Shown: positions 34,703 through 45,523 of the stretch, piece after piece
How the letters are laid out: every line of letters begins with the position of its first letter
Numbering within the stretch: the stretch's first letter is position 1
DNA from: Legionellales bacterium
GTDB lineage: Bacteria > Pseudomonadota > Gammaproteobacteria > Legionellales > Legionellaceae
Assembly (NCBI GenBank): GCA_026399195.1
Contig: JAPLRK010000073.1
Span: 1 to 58,057, forward strand
Direction: 5' to 3'
Length of the DNA: 58,057 nucleotides
Made by a program: the position numbers and the translations under genes
Notes under the pieces: generated by a model
What the model was told of the DNA's origin: nothing
What the model saw: only the letters and a program-made list of their open reading frames with translations
Databases searched by the model: none

Positions 34703-36243
34703 TAGTGTTCTCCTAAGGTTCCTAAATAACCGTCTGGCCCTAGACGAATGTACTTCAGCATCAAATACACCTCAACTATGGCAAGTGTCGTGTAAAAAAT
34801 GACAAATCCTATCAGTGAGGTGAGGACTTGGGACGCATCCACAGAAGAGGCCCCCAAGAAGGTAGGTAATACCCCTTGAACAGCCCACGGTTGGCGCCCA
34901 TATTCAGCCACGACCCAACCGAGTTCGGCCGCAATCCAGGGTAGAGGCAGTGACCAAAAGGCTAAGTGCCAATACCAACGTGAGGTGGAGAGTCGACGAC
35001 TCGCGGACAAATAGAAGCCCACCGCGAACAAAAGAATGAAAAAGAAACCACATGCCGCCATGATTCTGAAAGAAAGGAAGAGGGACAGCACATTAGGTTT
35101 GAGGTCATTCGCGGCTTGGTTGATTTGATCTTCACTCGCATCAGTTACCTTATCGGTGTATTTTTTTAACAATAACCCGTATCCTAAGGACTGCCCATGC
35201 GCTTCAAAATCATTTTTGGCCGACATATCTTTCGGATTGTTTTGGAGTCGCGTGAGAGCATCAAAAGCCAGCATCCCCTCACGAATTTGTGCCTTACCCG
35301 AATCAATCAGTTCTTCTATGCCTTCCAGAGGCTCAGAAAATGAACGTGTTGCAATCAAGCCCAAGGCAAATGGGATTTTGATGGCATAATCTGTTTGCAT
35401 GGTTTTGGTATTTGGGATGCCAAAAAGGGTCAAACTTGCAGGTGCTTTTTCGGTATGCCACATGGCTTCAATGGCGGCGACTTTCATTTTTTGGTTATGG
35501 TTGGCAAGATACCCGCTTTCATCACCCAAAACCACTACCGACAAAGCCGAGGCCAAACCAAAAGAGATGGCGACAGTCATTGAGCGTTTTGCAAATTCTT
35601 GGTTTCTGGCTCGAAGAAGAAAATAGGCGCTGATGGCTAAGACGAAAATAGAGCCTGTGACGTAGCCCGCACTGATGGTATGTACAAATTTAGCTTGCGC
35701 CACGGGATTAAACATCACCGTTGCAAAATCAACGACTTCCATGCGCATGGATTCATAATTAAATGTGGCACCCACCGGGTTTTGCATCCATCCGTTGGCG
35801 ATTAAGATCCAAAGAGCTGAAAGATTGGTGCCCAGAGCAAGCAGCCATGTGCAAAACATATGTTGGCGTTGGCTTAATTTTTGCCAACCAAAGAAAAACA
35901 AACCCACAAAGGTGGCTTCTAAAAAGAAAGCCATCAGCCCTTCGATGGCTAAGGGTGCTCCAAAAACATCACCCACATAATGCGAGTAATAAGCCCAATT
36001 GGTTCCAAATTGAAACTCCATGGTCAGACCGGTCGCGACACCCAAGGCAAAATTGATGCCAAACAAGATGCCCCAATATTTGACCATTTGACGCCAAATT
36101 TCTTGCCCTGTCATCACAAAAACCGTTTCCATGATGGCTAAGAGAACCGATAGCCCAAGGGTCAAGGGAACAAAAAGGAAGTGATAAAGTGCGGTGAGGG
36201 CAAATTGTAGTCTAGACAGATCAACGACATGATTGGTCAGCAT
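34702..36243 (-). CDS. cydA: Cytochrome bd ubiquinol oxidase subunit I
   Basis: 513 aa from the ATG at 36243, chosen because MLTNHVVDLSRLQFALTALYHFLF matches E. coli CydA from its own start; this ATG overlaps the cydP stop. The haem b595 His is in LYHFLFVP; FALGVATGLTMEFQFGTNWAYYSHYVGDVFGAPLA and the GDESGY segment are conserved. The region at about 250-380 with TLFGIPNTK and GYGLLLKKYT is the long Q-loop, as in E. coli, so this is the CydA-L type with high oxygen affinity. The enzyme oxidises ubiquinol and reduces oxygen without pumping protons, giving respiration in low oxygen or under NO/sulfide stress. Confidence 0.97.
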   Translation of the reverse strand: MLTNHVVDLSRLQFALTALYHFLFVPLTLGLSVLLAIMETVFVMTGQEIWRQMVKYWGILFGINFALGVATGLTMEFQFGTNWAYYSHYVGDVFGAPLAIEGLMAFFLEATFVGLFFFGWQKLSQRQHMFCTWLLALGTNLSALWILIANGWMQNPVGATFNYESMRMEVVDFATVMFNPVAQAKFVHTISAGYVTGSIFVLAISAYFLLRARNQEFAKRSMTVAISFGLASALSVVVLGDESGYLANHNQKMKVAAIEAMWHTEKAPASLTLFGIPNTKTMQTDYAIKIPFALGLIATRSFSEPLEGIEELIDSGKAQIREGMLAFDALTRLQNNPKDMSAKNDFEAHGQSLGYGLLLKKYTDKVTDASEDQINQAANDLKPNVLSLFLSFRIMAACGFFFILLFAVGFYLSASRRLSTSRWYWHLAFWSLPLPWIAAELGWVVAEYGRQPWAVQGVLPTFLGASSVDASQVLTSLIGFVIFYTTLAIVEVYLMLKYIRLGPDGYLGTLGEH

Positions 36244-36410
36244 TATAAGGTACCTGTTGGGTTGCGTGGGTGGGAATGGCTGCCCAATAGCCACTGTTGC
36301 ATATTCAGAACGGGTTTTTCAATGGGTTTGAAACACGTAAGCCATAGAATAAGAAGGAGGCCTAATTTGAGGATCAAGGTGATTTGAATGTCACGGGCTA
36401 GAGATCGCAT
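36243..36410 (-). CDS. cydP: CydP-like small membrane subunit of the bd oxidase
   Basis: A 55-aa ORF found between the cyd promoter and cydA: MRSLARDIQITLILKLG, then a hydrophobic helix (LLLILWLTCF) and a polar tail. The N-terminal basic-plus-(I/V)LILKL pattern and location directly before cydA match the CydP family, which I recall as a putative small subunit of the bd oxidase. Its TAA overlaps the cydA ATG (TAATG), typical of coupled subunits. AAGG precedes the ATG at four to five bases. It is a short protein, so the call rests mainly on pattern and position. Confidence 0.72.
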   Translation of the reverse strand: MRSLARDIQITLILKLGLLLILWLTCFKPIEKPVLNMQQWLLGSHSHPRNPTGTL

Positions 36411-36439
36411 AAAGCCTTGCCAGTTTGAATAAGTCTACT

Positions 36440-36467
36440 ATTCTAACCGAATTTCAGATGGTGTCCA
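36440..36467 (-). promoter_or_regulatory. Promoter of the cydP-A-B-X operon
   Basis: On the minus strand TGGACA (36462-36467), a 16-base spacer and TAGAAT (36440-36445) each match the sigma-70 hexamers at five of six positions. The site lies about 30 bases upstream of the cydP ATG in the divergent cydP-rlmE region. No clear FNR or ArcA site was found. Confidence 0.5.
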
Positions 36468-36557
36468 GAAAGATTAATGGTAAATAATTGCACGTTTTTC
36501 TGGGAAAACGATGTGAACTTCAGTATCATAGGGCTCTTATTCCAAGTGATGCATGAT

Positions 36558-37178
36558 ATGGCGCGTTCCAACAGCAGTAAAAAATGGCTTCAAGAACATT
36601 TCAGCGATGTGTACGTGAAAAAAGCGCATACAGAAGGATATCGAAGTCGAGCAGTCTATAAATTGAAAGAAATGAATGATAAAGAACGCTTGTTTAAACC
36701 GGGGATGACGGTCGTAGATTTGGGTGCAGCACCAGGCGGTTGGACGCAATTTGTGTCTGAACAATTGGATGGGCGGGGCCGAATCGTGGCCGTAGATATC
36801 CTCCCTATGGACGCGTTGCCAGGGGTTGAGTTTATTTTAGGCGATTTTAAAGAAGACGATGTATTGGAGCAATTGACTCGAGATATTGGGGCTAGAAGTG
36901 TGGATATTGTATTATCGGATATGTCGCCAAATATGAGCGGGCATGTGGCTATTGATATTCCACGAGCTATGCTTTTGGTGGAACTGGCGTTTGACTTTGC
37001 TAACATCATGTTAAAACCGGGGGGCACTTTGTTGATGAAAGTGTTTCATGGCTCAGGCTTTGATGCGCTTGTGAAACAGGCCCGTTCACAATTTGGCCGA
37101 GTTGTGATTCGAAAGCCCGAAGCATCACGATCTCGGTCAAGAGAGACCTATTTGCTGGCTAAGGACTATAAATTATAG
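36558..37178 (+). CDS. rlmE: 23S rRNA 2'-O-methyltransferase RlmE (FtsJ)
   Basis: 206 aa from MARSNSSKKWLQEHFSDVYVKKA at 36558; ATG at 36549 is also possible, and the longer ORF from 36477 is not supported. RlmE methylates U2552 in 23S rRNA during late 50S assembly. The SAM-binding VVDLGAAPGGWTQFV is at about residues 50-64, with the catalytic Lys-Asp-Lys-Glu residues in VYVKKAHTEGYRSRAVYKL, DIVLSDMSPN, LLMKVFHG and SRSRETYLLAK. It precedes ftsH as in E. coli. Confidence 0.95.
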   Translation: MARSNSSKKWLQEHFSDVYVKKAHTEGYRSRAVYKLKEMNDKERLFKPGMTVVDLGAAPGGWTQFVSEQLDGRGRIVAVDILPMDALPGVEFILGDFKEDDVLEQLTRDIGARSVDIVLSDMSPNMSGHVAIDIPRAMLLVELAFDFANIMLKPGGTLLMKVFHGSGFDALVKQARSQFGRVVIRKPEASRSRSRETYLLAKDYKL

Positions 37179-37213
37179 TAACTTTGAAGAACAATCCTTA
37201 AGAGGTTATTGAT

Positions 37214-39160
37214 TTGAACGACATGGTAAAGAATTTATTTTTATGGTTAATCATCGCCATTGTTTTGGTTTCGGTGTTTAGTAACTTTGGTCCACGTCAC
37301 ACCAATACCGAAAAGGTCGCCTATAGTCAATTTTTGAAAGAAATTGATCAGGGCCTGGTGAATACTGTCACGATTGAAGACAATCGCGTGATCAAAGGGA
37401 TAACGAAAAACAATCATCGCTTTGTGTCCTACATGCCGGTACAAGATGATGCACTCCTTGGCGAATTGTTGAAAAACAATGTCGAAGTGAGTGGTCAGGA
37501 GAAGCAACAAGAAAGCTTCCTTCTGCATTTGTTTATCAATTGGTTCCCGATGTTGCTGCTGATTGGCGTCTGGATTTTCTTCATGCGTCAGATGCAAGGC
37601 GGTGGTGGGCGTGGCGCCATGTCGTTTGGTCGTTCTCGAGCACGCTTGTTGGGTGAGGACCAGGTGAAAGTAACCTTTGCCGATGTGGCAGGCGTTGATG
37701 AAGCCAAAGAGGAAGTGAAAGAGTTGGTCGATTTTTTACGAGATCCCAGTAAATTTCAAAATTTGGGCGGACGGATCCCTCGTGGCGTGTTGTTGGTCGG
37801 TTCACCTGGCACTGGGAAAACCTTGTTAGCGAGGGCGGTTGCTGGCGAGGCCAAAGTACCTTTCTTCACCATTTCCGGCTCTGATTTTGTGGAGATGTTT
37901 GTCGGTGTTGGCGCGTCGCGTGTCCGAGATATGTTTGAGCAAGCTAAGAAACAAGCGCCCTGCATTATCTTTATTGATGAAATTGATGCAGTAGGTCGGC
38001 ATCGAGGGGCTGGTTTGGGGGGAGGTCATGACGAGCGTGAACAAACTTTAAATCAGCTGCTGGTTGAAATGGATGGATTTGAAGGCAATGAAGGCGTCAT
38101 TGTGATCGCTGCTACCAACCGTCCTGATGTCCTGGATCCTGCTTTGTTACGTCCAGGACGTTTCGATAGACAGGTGGTGGTGCCTTTGCCTGATATTCGT
38201 GGTCGTGAGCAAATTCTCAAAGTGCATATGGTGAAAGTTCCTGTGGACGATAGTGTTCAGGTATTGCCCATCGCGCGCGGAACGCCTGGATTTTCCGGCG
38301 CTGATCTGTCAAACCTAGTGAATGAGGCGGCCTTGTTTGCGGCACGTGCAAACAAACGCTTGGTCAGCATGAGCGATTTGGATAAAGCCAAAGACAAAAT
38401 CATGATGGGGGCTGAGCGACGTTCTATGGTCATGGATGATAAGGAGAAAAAACTAACCGCCTATCATGAAGCAGGGCATGCCATTGTCGGTCTGGTCGTT
38501 CCTGAGCATGATCCGGTCTATAAAGTATCCATCATTCCTCGGGGACGAGCACTGGGTGTGACTATGTTTTTGCCTGAGCAAGACAGATATAGCCACAGCA
38601 GGCGTCGTTTGGAAAGTCAATTGGCCAGTCTTTTTGGCGGACGAGTGTCAGAGGAATTGATTTTTGGAGCAGACAACGTGACCACTGGGGCTTCCAATGA
38701 CATCATGCGCGCCACCGAGATCGCCCGTAAGATGGTGACGAGTTGGGGATTATCCAGCATGGGGCCTTTGACCTTCGGGCAGGAAGAGGCTGAGGTCTTT
38801 TTAGGGCGCACGGTCAATCAGAATAAAGAGGTTTCTGACAGGACGGCGCAGCAAATTGATGAAGAAGTACGAGTCATTGTGGATAGAAATTACAAACATG
38901 CTCGTGAAATCCTCATGGACAATATAGAAATACTGCATCTGATGGCCGAAAGCTTGATCAAATTTGAAACCATCGATGCGAGTCAAATTAAGGACATCAT
39001 GTCAGGAAAGGAACCTTCACCACCAGAAGATTGGGAGGCCTTTAATAAGGGCGATACTAAGAAGGGATCTGCTAAAAAGACTGCGGTGAAGAGAGGTCTT
39101 GCAAAGACTAAAAAGCCTCAAGATTCGAATGATAAATCCATCGTTGATGATCCGGTGTGA
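37214..39160 (+). CDS. ftsH: ATP-dependent zinc metalloprotease FtsH
   Basis: 648 aa inner-membrane AAA+ protease that degrades membrane proteins and regulators such as LpxC. TTG start accepted because [22 protein letters not shown] aligns with the E. coli start MSDMAKNLILWL. Two membrane helices (about 5-25 and 100-122) flank a periplasmic domain. Walker A GSPGTGKT and Walker [14 protein letters not shown], the second region of homology with RPGRFDRQV, and the HEAGH zinc motif near 417 are intact. The last 40 residues are Lys-rich and low complexity. It sits between rlmE and folP as in E. coli. Confidence 0.97.
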   Translation: MNDMVKNLFLWLIIAIVLVSVFSNFGPRHTNTEKVAYSQFLKEIDQGLVNTVTIEDNRVIKGITKNNHRFVSYMPVQDDALLGELLKNNVEVSGQEKQQESFLLHLFINWFPMLLLIGVWIFFMRQMQGGGGRGAMSFGRSRARLLGEDQVKVTFADVAGVDEAKEEVKELVDFLRDPSKFQNLGGRIPRGVLLVGSPGTGKTLLARAVAGEAKVPFFTISGSDFVEMFVGVGASRVRDMFEQAKKQAPCIIFIDEIDAVGRHRGAGLGGGHDEREQTLNQLLVEMDGFEGNEGVIVIAATNRPDVLDPALLRPGRFDRQVVVPLPDIRGREQILKVHMVKVPVDDSVQVLPIARGTPGFSGADLSNLVNEAALFAARANKRLVSMSDLDKAKDKIMMGAERRSMVMDDKEKKLTAYHEAGHAIVGLVVPEHDPVYKVSIIPRGRALGVTMFLPEQDRYSHSRRRLESQLASLFGGRVSEELIFGADNVTTGASNDIMRATEIARKMVTSWGLSSMGPLTFGQEEAEVFLGRTVNQNKEVSDRTAQQIDEEVRVIVDRNYKHAREILMDNIEILHLMAESLIKFETIDASQIKDIMSGKEPSPPEDWEAFNKGDTKKGSAKKTAVKRGLAKTKKPQDSNDKSIVDDPV

Positions 39161-39222
39161 TGGCTCTTTCCTACAAAATGAGGGGATCTCTGAGTTTATG
39201 ACCCTATTCTTGAGGCGGGCGA

Positions 39223-40101
39223 GTGACTAGCGAGCAATTTTTTGAGTGGTGCCAAATGTCCTATGACTCCATCGATTCAACCGTTGTTTATCGACAGAAA
39301 CCTTTGATCATGGGCGTATTAAACGTCACTCCTGACTCCTTTTCGGATGCAGGCCGATTTGTTAAAGGCGAAGATGCCGTGTTGCGTGCTAGAGCGATGT
39401 TGGCTGAAGGCGTTGATATGATTGATGTTGGCGGCGAGTCGTCTCGGCCTGGTGCTGTTCGGATTTCAGAGGATGAAGAATTGTCGCGAGTGATCCCAGT
39501 GATTGAACGGATCTGTGATGAAAGCGATGTATGTGTTTCAATTGATACCTATAAACCTGTCATCATGGAGGCTGCGGTAAAGGCCGGTGCTAGCTTCATT
39601 AATGACATCAAAGCGTTAACGGAGGATGGGGCGCTATCCGTGGCCGTGAATTTGCAAGTGCCTGTGTGTTTGATGCATATGCAAGGCATTCCGAAAACGA
39701 TGCAAGTGAACCCTCATTATGCGAATGATGTGGTTTGTGACATCAATCATTTTTTTCTGCAACGGATCGATGCTTGTGTCAAAGCAGGTCTCTCAAGAAA
39801 ACATTTGGTGCTTGATCCGGGGTTTGGCTTTGGTAAATCCGTGTCACACAATCTTTCGATCGTCAAACGGTTGGGGGAGTTTCAGCATCACCATTTGCCA
39901 TTGATGCTGGGCGTCTCTCGTAAAAGTACGCTGGGGGTCGTTTTGTCCGCTCCAGTTGAAAATCGGTGGCCAGGTGCCATTGCAACAGAAATTTTTGCAA
40001 CGTTACAAGGCGTCTCCATCATTAGGACCCATGATGTGGAAAAAACAAATCAAGCCTTACACATGATAGATGCCATTGTTGGCAATTCTCCGGGAAACTG
40101 A
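39223..40101 (+). CDS. folP: Dihydropteroate synthase
   Basis: Joins p-aminobenzoate to dihydropterin pyrophosphate in folate synthesis; target of sulfonamides. 292 aa TIM barrel with IMGVLNVTPDSFSDAG, DVGGESSRPGA, INDIKAL, LDPGFGFGKSVSHNL and LGVSRKSTLG. The GTG start follows GAGG at seven bases. It is 62 bases after ftsH and 13 before glmM, as in the ftsH-folP-glmM group of E. coli. The standard sulfa-sensitive active-site residues are present, with no extra insertion. Confidence 0.96.
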   Translation: MTSEQFFEWCQMSYDSIDSTVVYRQKPLIMGVLNVTPDSFSDAGRFVKGEDAVLRARAMLAEGVDMIDVGGESSRPGAVRISEDEELSRVIPVIERICDESDVCVSIDTYKPVIMEAAVKAGASFINDIKALTEDGALSVAVNLQVPVCLMHMQGIPKTMQVNPHYANDVVCDINHFFLQRIDACVKAGLSRKHLVLDPGFGFGKSVSHNLSIVKRLGEFQHHHLPLMLGVSRKSTLGVVLSAPVENRWPGAIATEIFATLQGVSIIRTHDVEKTNQALHMIDAIVGNSPGN

Positions 40102-40114
40102 TGAGGGATAAAGA

Positions 40115-41482
40115 ATGACACATAGGAAATATTTTGGTACGGATGGCATCCGAGGACAAGTGGGACAGGCACTTATCAATCCTGAGTTTGTATTGAAACT
40201 GGGTTGGGCCGTAGGACGCGTGTTAGCCAATGGCCAACGGAAAAAAGTGCTCATTGGTAAGGATACTCGTCTTTCAGGGTATATGTTGGAATCAGCCTTA
40301 GCCGCAGGGTTATCGGCAGCGGGGGTCGATGTGAGATTACTCGGGCCTATGCCAACGCCTGCCATTGCTTATCTCACGCAAACGTTGCGAGCTAATGCAG
40401 GGATTGTGATCAGTGCTTCCCATAATTTATTTCAGGACAACGGCATCAAATTTTTTGCAGCTGATGGGACCAAACTGCCTGATCACGTGGAACTAGCGAT
40501 CGAGGCGGAAATTGATAAAAAAATGCAGATTACCTCCCCAGATCAATTGGGTAAAGCGAAACGAATTGAGGATGCCCCAGGTCGTTACATTGAGTTCTGT
40601 AAATCGACCATCCCTTCATTGACGCGATTGTCTGGGTTAAAAATAGTGGTGGATTGTGCTCATGGGGCCACCTACCATATCGCTCCCAACGTATTTAGCG
40701 AATTGGGGGCAGACGTTTCCGCCATGGGAAATAAACCGGATGGTTTTAACATCAACCAAGCATGTGGTTCTACGGCGCCTGAGGCTTTGCGTTTACAGGT
40801 GTTAAAACAAGGGGCTGATGTTGGCGTAGGGCTGGATGGAGACGGTGATCGATTGATCATGGTGGATGCTTCAGGAAACCTGGTTGAAGGGGACCAGATC
40901 ATCTATATCATTGCGAAAGACCGTTTGCAGCGAGGATTACTCAAGGGAGGGGTGGTCGGAACCTTGATGAGCAATTATGGTTTAGAGAAAGCAATCAACG
41001 AACTTGGCGTGCCCTTTTTGCGCACCAATGTGGGTGATCGTCATGTGCTTGAGGCTTTAAAAAAGAGAGATTGGAAGATAGGTGGAGAATCTTCAGGTCA
41101 TGTCCTGTGCCTTGATAAGACAACGACGGGTGATGGCATCATAGCTGCCTTGCAAGTGTTGGCCATCATGGTTAAGCAGGATAAAACCTTGCAACAATTG
41201 TGCGAGGGGATCACGCTATTGCCGCAAACTTTAATTAATCTAAAAACGGAACATGCCAAGATGCTTGCTCAAGATCAACATGTGTTAGAAGCCGTGAGCG
41301 TCTTAACTCAAAAATTAGCAGGGGACGGGCGCGTTTTGCTTCGGCCATCTGGAACGGAACCCATTCTTCGTGTCATGGTTGAAGGACAGGATAGCCAACA
41401 GGTTTTGCAGCAAGCGCAGCTTTTAACGGATGGCATCAAGCAGATTGAAGAGCAGTTGAAGGGGGGGCATGCGGTTGCGTAA
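40115..41482 (+). CDS. glmM: Phosphoglucosamine mutase
   Basis: Interconverts glucosamine-6-phosphate and glucosamine-1-phosphate, the step after GlmS toward UDP-GlcNAc. 455 aa. It begins [13 protein letters not shown]; the phosphoserine loop is [15 protein letters not shown] (about residue 100), the Mg2+ loop [13 protein letters not shown], and the phosphate-binding loop [16 protein letters not shown] at the C-terminus. GGATAAAG precedes the ATG. The 3' end overlaps the tpiA start by 14 bases. Confidence 0.97.
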   Translation: MTHRKYFGTDGIRGQVGQALINPEFVLKLGWAVGRVLANGQRKKVLIGKDTRLSGYMLESALAAGLSAAGVDVRLLGPMPTPAIAYLTQTLRANAGIVISASHNLFQDNGIKFFAADGTKLPDHVELAIEAEIDKKMQITSPDQLGKAKRIEDAPGRYIEFCKSTIPSLTRLSGLKIVVDCAHGATYHIAPNVFSELGADVSAMGNKPDGFNINQACGSTAPEALRLQVLKQGADVGVGLDGDGDRLIMVDASGNLVEGDQIIYIIAKDRLQRGLLKGGVVGTLMSNYGLEKAINELGVPFLRTNVGDRHVLEALKKRDWKIGGESSGHVLCLDKTTTGDGIIAALQVLAIMVKQDKTLQQLCEGITLLPQTLINLKTEHAKMLAQDQHVLEAVSVLTQKLAGDGRVLLRPSGTEPILRVMVEGQDSQQVLQQAQLLTDGIKQIEEQLKGGHAVA

Positions 41483-42239
41483 ATCGATGAGACAGACTTT
41501 GGTGATGGGGAACTGGAAAATGAATGGCTCTCGGCCTTCCATCCATCTTCTGATTGACGAACTTCTTCGCACACTGCCGAGCCTATCACCTCATACAGAA
41601 TGTGCCCTTTTCCCTCCAGCGCCCTACTTGTCTTTGGTTCAAACCTTGCTCCAAGATTCTGAGCTCTCTATGGGGGCGCAAAATGTCTATCCAGCAGACT
41701 CTGGGGCCTATACTGGCGAAATATCAGGACCCATGTTGCGAGAGGTTGGTTGTCGTTATGTGTTGGTGGGTCATTCAGAGCGGCGTCATGTGTTTCATGA
41801 AGATGAAAAATTTATTGCTGAAAAATTCCACCATGTCAAAGATCATGATATGATACCGGTTCTTTGCGTAGGGGAGACCCTAGAAGAGCGTGAACGGGGC
41901 TTGACTGAAGAGGTTTTGGCTCGACAATTGCTCGCTGTGACCCATGCGGGGAGCCATTTTTTTCAAAAGTGTATTGTCGCTTATGAGCCAGTTTGGGCTA
42001 TCGGCACGGGGCGCACAGCGTCACCTGAGCAAGCACAAGCAGCCCATGGGTTCATACGGAACCTGGTGGCGAAATGTGATGAAAAAGACGCTCTGCATTT
42101 GTCTATTTTATATGGCGGCAGTGTGACTGAAAAGAATGCACGTGCTTTGTTTGCAATGCTTGACATTGATGGTGGTTTGGTTGGTGGTGCATCATTGAAT
42201 GCGGCACAGTTTGTGGAAATTGTAAAATGTATCAATTGA
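41469..42239 (+). CDS. tpiA: Triosephosphate isomerase
   Basis: Interconverts dihydroxyacetone phosphate and glyceraldehyde-3-phosphate. 256 aa TIM barrel with Lys in GNWKMNGS, His in VGHSERR, and Glu in [12 protein letters not shown] keep the ATG at 41469 because a G-rich AAGGGG lies just ahead, although the conserved [13 protein letters not shown] could begin at 41487 just after the glmM stop. The tpiA-secG pair after glmM differs from E. coli. secG starts 13 bases before its stop. Confidence 0.95.
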   Translation: MRLRKSMRQTLVMGNWKMNGSRPSIHLLIDELLRTLPSLSPHTECALFPPAPYLSLVQTLLQDSELSMGAQNVYPADSGAYTGEISGPMLREVGCRYVLVGHSERRHVFHEDEKFIAEKFHHVKDHDMIPVLCVGETLEERERGLTEEVLARQLLAVTHAGSHFFQKCIVAYEPVWAIGTGRTASPEQAQAAHGFIRNLVAKCDEKDALHLSILYGGSVTEKNARALFAMLDIDGGLVGGASLNAAQFVEIVKCIN

Positions 42240-42547
42240 TTTTAGTGCTTCATGTGTTTATTGCCACAGTGGTCATTGGTCTCGTGCTGATTCAGCATGG
42301 TAAAGGCGCTGATATTGGTGCTGCTTTTGGTTCTGGGGCATCAAACACGGTATTTGGAAGTCAAGGGACGGGTAGTTTTTTGTTCAAACTCACCGGAGGC
42401 TTGGCCTTGGCATTCTTCGTCACCAGTTTGTCATTGTCCTCTATCATTGCAAGCCAATACCAGAAAGCGAATCAACAAGCTATCCCTCAACAAACAGTCA
42501 CACCGGATTCTAAAATTCCTGTGCCTGTTGAGGAGCAAAAACCCTAA
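42227..42547 (+). CDS. secG: Preprotein translocase subunit SecG
   Basis: 106 aa with two membrane helices (about 3-22 and 54-73) around the conserved [26 protein letters not shown] loop, followed by a Pro/Gln-rich tail. It joins SecYE to help protein export. It overlaps the tpiA end by 13 bases and lies 47 bases before the tRNA-Leu gene, the order secG-tRNA-Leu being also that of E. coli. Confidence 0.95.
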   Translation: MYQLILVLHVFIATVVIGLVLIQHGKGADIGAAFGSGASNTVFGSQGTGSFLFKLTGGLALAFFVTSLSLSSIIASQYQKANQQAIPQQTVTPDSKIPVPVEEQKP

Positions 42548-42594
42548 GGATTGCGCATCCTAGCTGACACGATTCAGCGCTGCGCTTAAGAATT

Positions 42595-42680
42595 GCCGAA
42601 GTGGTGGAATTGGTAGACACGCCGTCTTGAGGGGGCGGTGGCGTAAAGCTGTGCCGGTTCGAGTCCGGCCTTCGGCACCA
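42595..42680 (+). tRNA. tRNA-Leu (anticodon GAG)
   Basis: A complete class II tRNA read from sequence: GCCGAAG acceptor strand paired with CTTCGGC, D-arm with GGTAGA, anticodon stem CCGTC/GGCGG around TTGAGGG (anticodon GAG), a long variable arm, T-arm GCCGG TTCGAGT CCGGC, and encoded CCA. 86 bases. It sits between secG and nuoA, equivalent to leuU of E. coli, and reads CUC/CUU leucine codons. Confidence 0.97.
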
Positions 42681-42697
42681 AATATGGGCAACATCAC

Positions 42698-43057
42698 ATG
42701 ATGCTAATACATTATTTACCAATATTGGTCTTTATCTTCATCGGCTTGGCCCTTGGTGTGGCTTTGCTTGGCTGTGGATCATTGTTGTCACCTCATCAGG
42801 CCAATCATGCCAAAAATTCACCTTATGAATGTGGTTTTCCGGCCTTTGAATCCTCCCGGATCCCTTTTGATGTACGCTTTTATTTGGTGGCCATTTTATT
42901 CATCATTTTTGACCTTGAAACCTCTTTTTTCTTTCCATGGGCTCTGGTGTTGCGTAAGATAGGTTGGTTTGGATTCTGGGCCATGATCCTTTTTCTTGGT
43001 CTTCTGACGATTGGTTTTATTTATGAGTGGAAACGCGGCGCACTTGAGTGGGAATAA
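42698..43057 (+). CDS. nuoA: NADH-quinone oxidoreductase subunit A
   Basis: 119 aa, three transmembrane helices, a membrane-arm subunit close to the quinone site. [35 protein letters not shown] is the diagnostic loop, with the conserved Cys. First gene of a 13-gene nuo cluster, 17 bases after the tRNA. The short gap to nuoB holds a perfect 14-bp palindrome, GGATCGCGCGATCC (43062-43075). Confidence 0.95.
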   Translation: MMLIHYLPILVFIFIGLALGVALLGCGSLLSPHQANHAKNSPYECGFPAFESSRIPFDVRFYLVAILFIIFDLETSFFFPWALVLRKIGWFGFWAMILFLGLLTIGFIYEWKRGALEWE

Positions 43058-43095
43058 TCTTGGATCGCGCGATCCCTAGTTAGAAGAGATATACG

Positions 43096-43572
43096 ATGAC
43101 GCTTGCTGATTTTAAAAAAGAGGGTTTCGCCACAACGACGATTGAACAATTGGTCGGTTGGGCTCGTTCAGGTTCTATGTGGCCGATGACGTTTGGCCTC
43201 GCATGCTGTGCAGTCGAAATGATGCATACAGGGGCTTCACGCTATGATCTCGATCGTTTTGGTGTGGTGTTTCGACCCACACCCAGGCAATCTGATGTGA
43301 TGATCGTTGCGGGGACGTTATGCAACAAAATGGCCCCTGCTTTGCGCAAAGTGTATGATCAAATGCCTGAGCCTAGATGGGTCATTTCAATGGGCTCTTG
43401 TGCCAATGGTGGCGGGTACTATCATTACTCGTATTCTGTTGTTCGTGGTTGTGACCGGATTGTTCCTGTCGATGTTTACGTGCCGGGATGCCCTCCTACT
43501 GCCGAGGCATTGTTGTACGGTATCATTCAGTTGCAAAATAAAATCAGGCATAAAAACATCATTGAGGTTTGA
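43096..43572 (+). CDS. nuoB: NADH-quinone oxidoreductase subunit B
   Basis: 158 aa. Binds the N2 [4Fe-4S] cluster, last in the electron path before quinone. [10 protein letters not shown] supplies adjacent cysteines; MGSCANGG and [12 protein letters not shown] supply the rest. The next gene starts immediately after the stop, with GAGG inside the nuoB end. Confidence 0.97.
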   Translation: MTLADFKKEGFATTTIEQLVGWARSGSMWPMTFGLACCAVEMMHTGASRYDLDRFGVVFRPTPRQSDVMIVAGTLCNKMAPALRKVYDQMPEPRWVISMGSCANGGGYYHYSYSVVRGCDRIVPVDVYVPGCPPTAEALLYGIIQLQNKIRHKNIIEV

Positions 43573-44262
43573 ATGACAACACCAGATCCCTTGGCGACCC
43601 GCTTACATGATCTTTTGGGCCATTCGCTCGTTTCGGTCACAATGGCATATGACGAGATCACAGCGGTTTGTGACAAGACACACTTAAAATCCGTGCTCTA
43701 TCAATTGCGAGATAACCCGGCGTTTTTATTTGATGAGCTTATCGATCTTTGCGCTGTAGATTACCTGCATTTCGGGGAATATGACTGGGACACTGAGGGC
43801 GCCACTGAAACAGGGTTTTCTCGAGCGGTATCAAAGGATGAGTCAAAGGCGCCATATGCCCTTGATAAACCACGATTTGCTGTCGTTTATCATCTGCTGT
43901 CAACCCAAAAAAATGGCAGATTGCGACTTAAAGTTTTTATCGATGAAGCTGATCTTATTATTCCTTCCGTTCATGAGATTTGGAAGGGTGCGAATTGGTT
44001 TGAACGAGAAGCTTATGATTTGTTTGGTGTTTTATTTGACGGCCATCCTGATCTCAGACGAATTTTGACGGATTATGGCTTCATAGGGCATCCTTTTCGT
44101 AAAGATTTTCCAGTCAGTGGTCATGTTGAAATGCGTTATGATGCAGCATTGCAAAAAGTTATTTATGAACCCGTGGAGATTGTTCCGAGAGTACTGGTGC
44201 CTAAAGTCATCAGAGCAGACAATCGCTATCTTGTGGAAGAGAAAGAAGGGGGTGCGATGTGA
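43573..44262 (+). CDS. nuoC: NADH-quinone oxidoreductase subunit C
   Basis: 229 aa peripheral-arm subunit. The family signature [44 protein letters not shown] is complete at about 135-180. In E. coli nuoC and nuoD are fused; here they are separate, linked by a GTGA overlap. Confidence 0.96.
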   Translation: MTTPDPLATRLHDLLGHSLVSVTMAYDEITAVCDKTHLKSVLYQLRDNPAFLFDELIDLCAVDYLHFGEYDWDTEGATETGFSRAVSKDESKAPYALDKPRFAVVYHLLSTQKNGRLRLKVFIDEADLIIPSVHEIWKGANWFEREAYDLFGVLFDGHPDLRRILTDYGFIGHPFRKDFPVSGHVEMRYDAALQKVIYEPVEIVPRVLVPKVIRADNRYLVEEKEGGAM

Positions 44263-45512
44263 TCGATTTGCAAAGTTATACCCTTAATTTTGGTCCGCAA
44301 CATCCTGCCGCTCATGGCGTGTTGCGTATGGTGTTGGAGCTTGAAGGAGAAACCATCGTTCGAGCCGACCCTCATGTGGGCTTGCTGCATCGCGCGACAG
44401 AGAAATTGGTTGAAACCAAACCTTATTTACACAGCATCGGGTATATGGATAGGCTAGATTACGTATCGATGATGTGTAATGAGCATGCTTATGTCCGTGC
44501 TTTGGAAAAACTGCTGGCGGTTGAGCCGCCCATTCGAGCACAATATATTCGTGTGATGTTCGACGAAATCACCCGAATCCTCAACCATCTGTTATGGTTG
44601 GGTGCCACAGCTTTAGACACGGGTGCAATGACCGTCTTTTTGTACTGCTTTCGTGAGCGCGAAGATCTCTTCGATTGTTATGAGGCTGTGTCGGGAGCTC
44701 GTATGCATGCGACCTACTATCGACCTGGTGGTGTGGCGCGTGATTTGCCAGAAACCATGCCGAAATATAAAGCTTCAAAATGGCATAATGAACGAGAAAC
44801 AGAGGCTTTGAATGCTGATCGACAAGGCAGTTTGCTGGATTTTATTTGGGCCTTCACGGAGCGCTTTCCAAAGTGTGTGGATGAATATGAAACGCTCTTA
44901 ACGGACAATAGAATTTGGAAGCAAAGAACCGTTAATATTGGCGTGGTTTCTCCTGAGGAAGCTTTGCAGTGGGGCTTCACGGGGCCGATGCTTAGAGGCT
45001 CTGGTGTCGCTTGGGACTTGCGTAAAAAACAATCTTACGCGGTGTATGACAACATCGATTTTGATATCCCTGTTGGTAAGACTGGGGACTGCTATGACAG
45101 ATATTTGGTTCGTATCGAAGAGCTACGCCAATCAAATCTCATTGTCAGGCAATGCGTTGAATGGTTGCGCGATAATCCCGGGCCTGTGCGCTTGGACTGT
45201 CATAAAATCACACCACCCAAACGTGTAGAGATGAAACATGACATGGAAGCCATGATTCATCACTTCAAATTGTTTACTGAAGGGTTTTGCCTACCCGTGG
45301 GTGAAGTGTATAGCGCGGTTGAGGCACCTAAGGGTGAATTTGGTATTTATCTCGTATCAGATGGGGCGAACAAACCCTATCGCATGAAAATTCGAGCTCC
45401 TGGTTTCGCACATTTATCAAGCTTCGATGCGATGGTTAAAGGACATATGCTGGCGGATGGTGTCGCCATCCTTGCAAGCCAGGACATTGTGTTCGGGGAA
45501 ATAGACAGATAA
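44259..45512 (+). CDS. nuoD: NADH-quinone oxidoreductase subunit D
   Basis: 417 aa (49-kDa subunit) that lines the quinone pocket with Nuo[24 protein letters not shown] and [15 protein letters not shown] are conserved, as is the C-terminal FGEIDR. The GTG start overlaps the nuoC stop (GTGA), with a GGGGGTG ribosome site. Confidence 0.97.
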   Translation: MIDLQSYTLNFGPQHPAAHGVLRMVLELEGETIVRADPHVGLLHRATEKLVETKPYLHSIGYMDRLDYVSMMCNEHAYVRALEKLLAVEPPIRAQYIRVMFDEITRILNHLLWLGATALDTGAMTVFLYCFREREDLFDCYEAVSGARMHATYYRPGGVARDLPETMPKYKASKWHNERETEALNADRQGSLLDFIWAFTERFPKCVDEYETLLTDNRIWKQRTVNIGVVSPEEALQWGFTGPMLRGSGVAWDLRKKQSYAVYDNIDFDIPVGKTGDCYDRYLVRIEELRQSNLIVRQCVEWLRDNPGPVRLDCHKITPPKRVEMKHDMEAMIHHFKLFTEGFCLPVGEVYSAVEAPKGEFGIYLVSDGANKPYRMKIRAPGFAHLSSFDAMVKGHMLADGVAILASQDIVFGEIDR

Positions 45513-45523
45513 GGTTAAAGACA

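Noticed and set aside
36477-36557. Longer RlmE start
   Set aside because: The extra 27 residues are not part of the family; homology begins at MARSNSSKKW.
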